The position numbers and the translations under genes were made by a program. Source: a virus. From it: DNA of 38,329 nucleotides. The notes under the pieces were generated by a model. It was not told the DNA's origin and made no database searches. It saw only the letters and a program-made list of their open reading frames with translations. Shown in pieces: positions 33,815 to 38,329 of the stretch (position 1 is its first letter; the number at the start of each line of letters is the position of its first letter). The stretch covers positions 1-38,329 of IMG/VR virus record IMGVR_UViG_3300048012_000107; one strand, written 5' to 3'.

Positions 33815-35467
33815 GTGGTAATCCCTGACAAACTAAAAGACTTTAGGAACTTTCTATACGTTGTATGGAAGCACCTTAACCTACCTGACCCTACACCAAT
33901 TCAATATGAAATCGCAGATTACATGCAACGAGGAGATAGACGAGCTATTATCGAAGGCTTTAGGGGAGTCGGTAAGAGTTGGATTTGCTCTGCATACGTT
34001 GTCCATCAACTCCTCCTCAACCCAAGAAAGAACATACTTGTCGTCTCTGCTTCAAAAACAAGAGCAGACGACTTTAGCACTTTTACACTTAGACTCATAC
34101 ATGAGTTACCCATCCTCGCCCACCTCCGACCCACAGACAAGCAGCGATTTTCCAAAATCTCCTTCGATGTCGGACCAGCCCCCGCCTCCCACGCCCCCTC
34201 CGTCAAATCCTTGGGAGTCACGTCTCAACTGACAGGCTCACGAGCTGACATCATTGTTGCGGATGACATCGAGGTTGTAGGCAACAGCGCCACACAAGGG
34301 ATGCGCGACAAGCTTGGCGAACAGGTCAAGGAGTTCGACGCCATCATCAAACCAGACGCTGACTCTAGGGTCCTCTTTCTGGGAACCCCACAGTGTGAGG
34401 ACACAATCTACAACAAACTGACCGAACGGGGCTACCGTAAACAGATTTGGCCAGCCAAGTATGTTACAACCAAGGTTAACCAAAGCACCTACGACGGCAC
34501 CGTTAGTCCTATCTGTGTGGACGACGAGAGAGCCGGGGACTCCACAGAACCCCTGCGCTTCTCAGACATAGACCTAGCGGAGCGAGAAGCTTCCTACGGA
34601 CGCACTGGGTTCTCCATGCAGTTCATGCTGGATACCCGGCTAAGCGACCTAGACAGATACCCTCTCAAGACCAGCGACCTCATAGTGATGTCTGTTGACC
34701 CTGAGATGGCTCCTGAGAAGCTTGTGTGGGCCAGAGACCCAAAACTAGAGTGGGACTCCTCAGTGCCAAACGTGGGCCTCTCAGGGGACCGTTTCTACCG
34801 CCCTCTGGAAACCATAGGAGACTACATCCCCTACACAGGCTCTGTGATGTCCATTGACCCCTCCGGGCGAGGCCGAGACGAGACAGCGTTTAGTATCGTT
34901 AAGATGCTCAACGGCTATCTCTTCGTTACTGACGGAGGTGGCCTACAGGGTGGCTACGACGACACAACAATGAAGGCCCTCGCCATGAAGGCCAAACAAC
35001 ACAAGGTAAACGCCATCGTGGTCGAGAGTAACTTCGGAGATGGTATGTTTGTTGAGTTATTCAAACCAGTGCTCACTAAAGTCCACCCCTGCACCATCGA
35101 AGAGGTCAGACACAACATCCAAAAGGAACGAAGAATCATAGACACCCTAGAGCCAGTAATGAACCAGCACAGGCTCGTGGTTGACCCCAAGGTAATCCAA
35201 GATGACTACGAGAGCGCACAGCGGTATCCTAACGACTCCCAGCTCAAATACCAACTCATCTACCAACTCTCAAGACTCACAAGGCACCGAGGTGCAATAA
35301 CCCACGATGACCGCCTAGACGCCCTTAGCATGGCTGTAGCCTACTGGACAGAGCAAATGGCTCAAGACGTAGACAAACGCATCGTGGACCGCAAGGAGGA
35401 CCTCTTAAAAGAGGAACTAGAGCGGTTCCTTGGTAACTTTAACAACAACAACCCCAAATGGATGTAA
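33815..35467 (+). CDS. Large terminase subunit, T7 gp19-like
   Basis: A 550-aa packaging motor (T7 gp19 has 586). ATPase: Walker A GFRGVGKS at about 48-55 and Walker B IIVADDIEV near 147-155, with VSASKTRAD between. SFDVGPAPASHAPSVKSLGV and SQLTGSRAD match T7 nearly residue for residue. Nuclease: acidic D in SIDPSGRGRDE (about 348), ESNFGDGM, and HDDRLDAL. The start is GTG 33815, two bases after the HNH-like stop, with no Shine-Dalgarno site. Codon use is C-rich and GC-rich at roughly 34080-34210, unlike the AT-rich gp15 and gp16 genes. Confidence 0.98.
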   Translation: MVIPDKLKDFRNFLYVVWKHLNLPDPTPIQYEIADYMQRGDRRAIIEGFRGVGKSWICSAYVVHQLLLNPRKNILVVSASKTRADDFSTFTLRLIHELPILAHLRPTDKQRFSKISFDVGPAPASHAPSVKSLGVTSQLTGSRADIIVADDIEVVGNSATQGMRDKLGEQVKEFDAIIKPDADSRVLFLGTPQCEDTIYNKLTERGYRKQIWPAKYVTTKVNQSTYDGTVSPICVDDERAGDSTEPLRFSDIDLAEREASYGRTGFSMQFMLDTRLSDLDRYPLKTSDLIVMSVDPEMAPEKLVWARDPKLEWDSSVPNVGLSGDRFYRPLETIGDYIPYTGSVMSIDPSGRGRDETAFSIVKMLNGYLFVTDGGGLQGGYDDTTMKALAMKAKQHKVNAIVVESNFGDGMFVELFKPVLTKVHPCTIEEVRHNIQKERRIIDTLEPVMNQHRLVVDPKVIQDDYESAQRYPNDSQLKYQLIYQLSRLTRHRGAITHDDRLDALSMAVAYWTEQMAQDVDKRIVDRKEDLLKEELERFLGNFNNNNPKWM

Positions 35468-35754
35468 TCAACATTGCAGGACAAGACATACCCATCAACA
35501 TCGTTGAGGAGTTCGGGGACGAAAGGTTAGCTGAATACGACTCAACACACCGTTGTATCAACATAGGAAAAGAAGTCCTAAAGACTAAAGAACTCTTTAG
35601 GTCAACCCTAGTACACGAGATTATCCACTGTGCTCTAGACCTCTCAGGTGCCAATTACAACATGCCCGTAAAGACTGAAGAACAAATAGTTATGGCCGTA
35701 GAGGCTTTAGCTGTTCCTGCGGTGGTTAAGGTATGGGGTTTGTTGTCAGATTAG
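35458..35754 (+). CDS. Small HExxH zinc-metallopeptidase-like protein
   Basis: A 98-aa protein with HEIIH at residues 53-57 (TLVHEIIHCALDLSG), the zinc-binding helix of many metallopeptidases, and an acidic stretch TEEQIVMAVEAL that could supply the third ligand. Similar short proteins occur just after the large terminase in marine podoviruses. The substrate is unknown. It overlaps the terminase end by ten bases, so it is a co-expressed late gene and the last before a 332-base gap. Confidence 0.75.
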   Translation: MDVINIAGQDIPINIVEEFGDERLAEYDSTHRCINIGKEVLKTKELFRSTLVHEIIHCALDLSGANYNMPVKTEEQIVMAVEALAVPAVVKVWGLLSD

Positions 35755-35774
35755 AGGTGGTATATATGGAAGCG

Positions 35775-35931
35775 CTGAAGGGTACACTTAGAGTTAACCT
35801 CTAAGCTGCCTTAAAAGACTTATAACAACACTCATAACCTATGACTGATGTGGAATGTGTATTCTTAGTGGGTTATGCGCTTATAAGGCACGCTTAACCA
35901 CTCACTGACACACTCTAAGTACACCCTCAGG
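35775..35931 (+). other. Nested inverted repeats in the gap after the last late gene
   Basis: The 332-base gap 35755-36086 has no gene I can support. Its first half has nested arms: AGGGTACACTTAGAG (35779-35793) pairs with CTCTAAGTACACCCT (35913-35927) with two mismatches; CTTATAA (35819-35825) pairs with TTATAAG (35881-35887); CATAACC (35833-35839) pairs with GGTTATG (35871-35877). A second CTCTAAG (35799-35805) can instead pair with CTTAGAG (35787-35793) in a 7-bp local hairpin, so two folds compete. It may be a structured RNA, a terminator or processing site, or part of the packaging or terminal-repeat region. Confidence 0.6.
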
Positions 35932-35968
35932 AACCCCTTGTCAAGCGTATAAAAAAGAAACTTTCCCG

Positions 35969-35996
35969 TTGACCTTAAGTGTCAAACCCTTAATTT
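35969..35996 (+). promoter_or_regulatory. Candidate sigma-70 promoter overlapping a palindrome
   Basis: TTGACC (35969-35974), a 16-base spacer and TAATTT (35991-35996) form a plausible host-type promoter pointing into the early small genes. The -35 box is the left arm of an inverted repeat TTGAC/GTCAA (35969-35985) around CTTAAGT, which looks like an operator. A shorter palindrome CTTGTCAAG lies upstream at 35937-35945. In T7-like phages host RNA polymerase reads the early region, so a promoter here fits the layout. There is no experimental support. Confidence 0.45.
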
Positions 35997-36016
35997 CGTT
36001 GTGTGTGTTGTGTAAA

Positions 36017-36069
36017 GCTCTCCTAGCTTGCGTGTTTTCATTGGTTGTTCATAGGTAGGCTAGGAGGGC
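36017..36069 (+). promoter_or_regulatory. 5' leader hairpin containing AGGAGG before the gene at 36087
   Basis: GCTCTCCTAGC (36017-36027) pairs with GCTAGGAGGGC (36059-36069), an 11-bp stem with one wobble and a 31-base loop. The right arm contains AGGAGG, the strongest Shine-Dalgarno-like string in the window, which would be paired in the hairpin. It ends about 17 bases before the ATG, so it is not ideally placed as a ribosome site. It could be a regulatory leader. Confidence 0.4.
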
Positions 36070-36086
36070 AACACTAAAAAAGAATC

Positions 36087-36278
36087 ATGAAAAATAAAAC
36101 AATAAGTAAGTCCTGTGACATTTGCTCACACTGGAATTCTGATTCAGTTGAAACCGGAGAATGCCGCCGGCACGCTCCTCAAAGCATTGTCTTTAAAGTA
36201 AACGAAGAAATCAGTGTTAAATCGCAGTTCCCAAGCACCACTAAATCTGATTGGTGCGGTGATTTTGATACCAAGTAA
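36087..36278 (+). CDS. Small Cys-rich zinc-binding-type protein
   Basis: A 63-aa protein with CDICSHW, GECRRHAP, and QFPSTTKSDWCGDF. Cysteines at CxxC, a CxxH and a final WCG with conserved FP suggest a small metal-binding domain; proteins of this pattern occur in bacteria and phages without a known role. It is the first gene after the late block and its probable promoter, so it may be an early host-interaction protein. ATG 36087 follows an A-rich leader. Confidence 0.7.
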   Translation: MKNKTISKSCDICSHWNSDSVETGECRRHAPQSIVFKVNEEISVKSQFPSTTKSDWCGDFDTK

Positions 36279-36705
36279 ACTTTAGGGTTCCTTTAGTAGT
36301 TTTACTACAAAAATCTGAGGGGGTAGCGTTACACGCTCTGAGCCCGGCTTCCCCCGTATACCCCGTTCGTTTCTCTCAAGGTATACATTAGTCGCCGTGG
36401 CCCAGACTCCAGAGGCAAACTAAATGTTTTCTGCGGTATTCGTAGCTTTTAGAGAGCTTTTAGTTAGCTACCGGTGGGACTTTGGGTGAGTTCTTGTGTT
36501 CTTCTTTTTGCTGGTGTTTTTTGGTTACACACATAGCCACACTCATAGACTCACCACTGCCACACACATAGCCACACTACATAACACCTACTCTTCCAAC
36601 ACTCAGCCCATCCCTAACTACCTCGTAAGCGGAACTAAGTGTTGGCTCAGTGCGGGCTACTAACCCACCCTACTATCATCCACCTAGTGTTATCTAGTTG
36701 TTTGT
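36279..36705. other. 427-base non-coding region with hairpins and direct repeats
   Basis: No convincing gene or tRNA. Structures seen: GTAGT/ACTAC hairpin (36296-36308); GGGGG and AGC (36319-36327) pairing with GCT and CCCCC (36347-36355); a perfect GTATACC/GGTATAC hairpin (36356-36386) with 17-base loop; two 17-bp direct repeats ACACACATAGCCACACT; an inverted repeat CCAACACT/AGTGTTGG (36596-36645); and an ACTATCATC motif at 36672. Positions 36523-36630 are C and A rich and poor in G. An origin, terminal repeat or structured RNA are all possible. Confidence 0.6.
36527..36578. repeat. 17-bp direct repeat pair
   Basis: ACACACATAGCCACACT occurs at 36527-36543 and again at 36562-36578, 35 bases apart, with a related CACTCATAGACTCACC between them. 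Spaced direct repeats in a non-coding CA-rich tract resemble iteron-like or protein-binding arrays. Confidence 0.85.
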
Positions 36706-36948
36706 ATGAATATGCAATCCATCACAATCAACTTGTATCAACGTGACAATGAAGCTATGTCTGACGAAAAGACAATAGGTCACTTCTCATCTATCGGTGA
36801 CGCAATAGAAGCTGTAGTCGATGAGTTAAACCTCAACGAGACCAACAACTTCAGCATGGAGATGTGGTCAAAGAATCCAATCAAGCTTATCGACAAGTAT
36901 TACGGCATGCACATAGAAGTCGAATACACTCAAGGTTGCAAAGGCTAA
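36706..36948 (+). CDS. Small hypothetical early protein
   Basis: An 80-aa acidic protein with an alternating pattern SITINLYQRD, then HFSSIGDAIEAVVDELNL and a C-terminal YGMHIEVEYTQ, suggesting a small alpha-beta fold. No family is recognised. ATG 36706 lies 26 bases after an ACTATCATC motif; ATG 36712 is an alternative. Its TAA forms the start of another ACTATCATC copy (36948). It probably belongs to the early set that alters host metabolism in T7-like phages. Confidence 0.6.
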   Translation: MNMQSITINLYQRDNEAMSDEKTIGHFSSIGDAIEAVVDELNLNETNNFSMEMWSKNPIKLIDKYYGMHIEVEYTQGCKG

Positions 36949-36983
36949 CTATCATCCCTCCTATGTTGTTTTATTTACCTGTT

Positions 36984-37082
36984 ATGAATAGACTCCTCTT
37001 CCTGCTCAAGGTTCACCTCTACGCTGAACTCAGAGCCCTCACCTACACCCTACGCAAGCGAAGCAACAAGCGTAACGACTAA
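36984..37082 (+). CDS. Very small basic protein with hydrophobic N-terminus
   Basis: A 32-aa frame from ATG 36984 (MNRLLFLLKVHLYAELRALT then a basic tail ending KRSNKRND). ATG 36963 would add seven hydrophobic residues, MLFYLPV. It has a hydrophobic start and arginine-lysine tail, so a membrane-associated micropeptide is possible. It follows an ACTATCATC motif by 28 bases, as the previous gene does. No family and no Shine-Dalgarno site; coding status is uncertain. Confidence 0.4.
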   Translation: MNRLLFLLKVHLYAELRALTYTLRKRSNKRND

Positions 37083-37428
37083 CTACCCGCAATACACTTA
37101 CTAGCCCAAGCATCAAGAACAAAAGGTTCAAAACGGCAAACGCCATTAGTTTAGCTTTGTGTTAGCCTCTAGGACTGCTATGACTATCATCTCTTTTCTT
37201 CTTGACCCTTGTTCTAGCAAGATGTTAAGTTCTTTATCTTTTTCGGTTTCGCCCTTTGCTTCCTGCGGTCGCGCAGTTCGACCCTTCAAAATGTCTTGCA
37301 AACCAAGCCCACCCACCGCCCCAAGGATAAGTTCCTTTCATGTTGTTTATTAGTGTATTTAATGCACTTTATCCTTTATTTATTTATGTTTTGTGCGAAA
37401 TTTCTTTCGTTCTAAAGAACAACCAAAT
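37083..37428. other. 346-base region without a supported gene
   Basis: A weak frame at 37159-37353 has Ser/Pro-rich, atypical composition and I do not call it. Visible elements: an ACTATCATC motif (37183); TTGACC at 37202 without a good -10; a CTGCG/CGCAG hairpin with GTCG loop (37263-37276); an AT-rich stretch (37336-37390); and a 12-base palindrome just before the next gene. Likely a regulatory gap of the early region. Confidence 0.5.
37409..37420. promoter_or_regulatory. 12-base palindrome GTTCTAAAGAAC just upstream of the gene at 37429
   Basis: GTTCT and AGAAC are perfect inverted arms around AA, eight bases before ATG 37429. It could be an operator or a small hairpin that influences initiation. 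An AT-rich stretch at 37336-37390 precedes it. No known repressor site is matched with confidence. Confidence 0.35.
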
Positions 37429-37698
37429 ATGAAAACCAATACCCAGCCCATTGAGGCCACTATCATTGAAAACACCACAGTTACCACCCGCCAAGGAGAA
37501 GCCCTCCTTTTCAAAGGATGGTCAGAAGATTCCTCAACCGTCTTGTCGGTGTGGACAGACGCAGACAATCCTTCGCCCTTCCTAGCAGGAAAACGAGTTG
37601 GTGACTCCATGCGAGTTATCCCAGAGTCCCGGACGGTCACCGACCTTCACGGCAAAACCACCAACACCACTTACTACACCCCAATACCAAGCGCATAG
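37429..37698 (+). CDS. Hypothetical early protein
   Basis: An 89-aa protein, beta-rich, with LLFKGWSEDSSTVLSVWTD and RVGDSMRVIPESRTV. It starts MKTNTQPIEATIIEN, similar to the next gene's MKTTAPTPFQATIINRAL. Both carry the ACTATCAT 8-mer at codons 11-13 of the gene. The upstream GTG 37393 is possible but crosses the palindrome. Codons are C-rich compared with the structural genes. Function is unknown. It is followed by the next gene after a one-base gap. Confidence 0.6.
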   Translation: MKTNTQPIEATIIENTTVTTRQGEALLFKGWSEDSSTVLSVWTDADNPSPFLAGKRVGDSMRVIPESRTVTDLHGKTTNTTYYTPIPSA

Positions 37699-37699
37699 C

Positions 37700-38194
37700 A
37701 TGAAGACCACAGCACCAACACCGTTTCAAGCTACTATCATAAACCGCGCACTGAACGCGCGTCGATACACAGACCGCCACCGCGCATTATGGTCCGCGCT
37801 TTACGCTCAAGCAAAGGCCACGGTCCAAGCCCATCGTCTCACTTGGACCCCTGAGGAAGTCGTTTCCTATTGGCTCGACCTAGCCCAGACAGAAGAGCCA
37901 ACCAGCTCAGGCAACACCGTAATGCTTGACGACATCGCAACAGGCTTCCAGACCATCAGTCAAGAAGCCGGCTCTGTAGTTGTTCCTATCGACTCCCTCG
38001 AGGAGTTTGGCGATACTTGGAAAGAAGCCCCAAGCATCTCGGATACCGAGCAGCTTTCAGACCTTCTCGACTGGTCAAGAGATGTTCACCCAGTTACACA
38101 GAGGGACCACCTACCGCGATGGTGTGACGGAACAAGCGACCCGGACCCAGAAGCACACCTAGAGCCCGCCGAGCCTGTGTTGATGCTCATTTAA
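37700..38194 (+). CDS. Hypothetical acidic early protein
   Basis: A 164-aa protein with a basic helical N-terminal part (NRALNARRYTDRHRALWSAL) and an acidic C-terminal half (SDTEQLSDLLDWSRDVHP, then DGTSDPDPEAHLEPAEPVL). ATG 37700 is chosen because the longer frame to 37598 overlaps the previous gene. No family is recognised. The acidic C-terminus could mimic nucleic acid, as several early phage inhibitors do, but this is only a guess from charge. It is the last gene before a strong terminator. Confidence 0.6.
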   Translation: MKTTAPTPFQATIINRALNARRYTDRHRALWSALYAQAKATVQAHRLTWTPEEVVSYWLDLAQTEEPTSSGNTVMLDDIATGFQTISQEAGSVVVPIDSLEEFGDTWKEAPSISDTEQLSDLLDWSRDVHPVTQRDHLPRWCDGTSDPDPEAHLEPAEPVLMLI

Positions 38195-38211
38195 CTATCA
38201 CCAAATCAATC

Positions 38212-38254
38212 TTGCTCTAAGTGTTGCTTTTGCTGCACTTAGGGCAATTTTTTT
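38212..38254 (+). terminator. Intrinsic terminator at the end of the early region
   Basis: TTGCTCTAAGTG (38212-38223) pairs with CACTTAGGGCAA (38236-38247), a 12-bp stem with one wobble and 12-base loop, followed by seven T. It closes the early transcription unit, 18 bases after the last stop codon. Confidence 0.92.
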
Positions 38255-38329
38255 CGCCTCGCTTCGCTCGGTTTTATCCACTATTCGTTTCACTCATAGT
38301 CTCTTCGCTTCGCTCAGAATAACTATCAC
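38255..38329. repeat. Right-end tract with CGCTTCGCTC repeats
   Basis: TCGCTTCGCTC elements lie at 38259-38269 and 38304-38314, and a third copy is at 154-164 at the left end. The 15-base string CTCGCTTCGCTCGGT is shared by 38258-38272 and 153-167. No gene is present. If the ends are joined, the three copies fall within about 235 bases, between two terminators and the RNA polymerase gene. Confidence 0.6.

Larger units (their letters stand above)
36672..38329 (+). repeat. Repeated ACTATCA motif in the right-end region
   Basis: ACTATCAT occurs at 36672, 36948, 37183, 37459 and 37733, and ACTATCAC at 38194 and 38322. One more copy is at 173 next to the first gene; isolated copies at about 4368 and 8604 are inside coding sequence. 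The three intergenic copies extend to ACTATCATC. Clustering in the early region suggests a functional site, perhaps for transcription. No proper -35 box sits upstream, so an ordinary sigma-70 promoter is not supported. Confidence 0.5.

Noticed and set aside
33861-34232. A 123-codon frame overlapping the large terminase in another frame
   Set aside because: It lies across conserved Walker A and adjacent terminase motifs and has a Ser/Pro-rich product typical of a C-rich shadow frame.
36300-36480. Possible tRNA in the structured non-coding gap
   Set aside because: The hairpins do not form a cloverleaf and I find no TψC-type GGTTCRA arm in the right place.
36672-36680. ACTATCAT as an ordinary sigma-70 -10 box (TATCAT)
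   Set aside because: No TTGACA-like hexamer lies 16-18 bases upstream of the copies examined (173, 36672, 36948, 37183, 38194).
37159-37353. A 64-codon frame in the early region
   Set aside because: Ser/Pro-rich composition, start at GTG or within the ACTATCAT motif, no family and no fit with operon spacing.

Overview
The window is one tightly packed, entirely plus-strand genome of a T7-like podovirus (Autographiviridae-type layout). It encodes its own single-subunit RNA polymerase, a T7-style replication set, a T7-type capsid, connector and internal-core series, and a T7-type terminase. At 38.3 kb with every expected module present, it looks like a whole genome opened near the RNA polymerase gene. 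I see no integrase, repressor, tRNA, CRISPR array, insertion sequence, ribonucleotide reductase, thioredoxin or photosynthesis gene, so this looks lytic and not like a typical cyanophage. The host cannot be named from sequence. Nearly every gene lacks a Shine-Dalgarno sequence and follows A-rich leaders or stop/start overlaps, which suggests a host group with weak SD use. The protein types resemble those of marine phages.

Layout. 1-178: a strong terminator, then a C-rich tract with a minus-strand G-quadruplex motif. 243-8492: transcription and DNA metabolism (RNA polymerase, SSB, endonuclease I, primase-helicase, a possible nuclease-fold protein, DNA polymerase, 5'-3' exonuclease, a protein like the N-terminal domain of dATP/dGTP diphosphohydrolases). 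8499-14571: an accessory virion and host-recognition block with two very large fibre-like genes (601 and 962 aa), the second ending in about 13 leucine-rich-like repeats. 14571-16915: portal and scaffold. 16919-18480: a lysis and small-basic-protein cassette placed between scaffold and major capsid gene, with three successive lysis-type genes overlapping in all three frames. 18576-19691: major capsid protein and its terminator. 19695-32006: a DUF6321-like mini-protein, tail tubes A and B, and internal virion proteins gp13 to gp16. 32025-35754: gp17-type tail fibre, holin candidate, small terminase, HNH-like protein, large terminase, small HExxH metallopeptidase-like protein. 35755-38329: the probable early region, with three structured non-coding gaps, at least five small unknown genes, a host-type promoter over a palindrome, a repeated 8-mer and a terminator.

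How it works together (inference from T7). Host RNA polymerase would read the right-hand early region. The phage RNA polymerase then drives replication and late genes. Endonuclease I and the exonuclease recycle host DNA for the polymerase and primase-helicase. gp8, gp9 and gp10 analogues build the capsid. gp11, gp12 and gp17 analogues plus the two unusual fibres form the tail. gp13 to gp16 form the ejectable core. The terminase packages, and holin, amidase and lipoprotein lyse the cell. The most unusual parts are the nested lysis cassette inside the head genes, the compositionally mosaic receptor-binding block, the near-absence of Shine-Dalgarno sites, and the structured early-region DNA.
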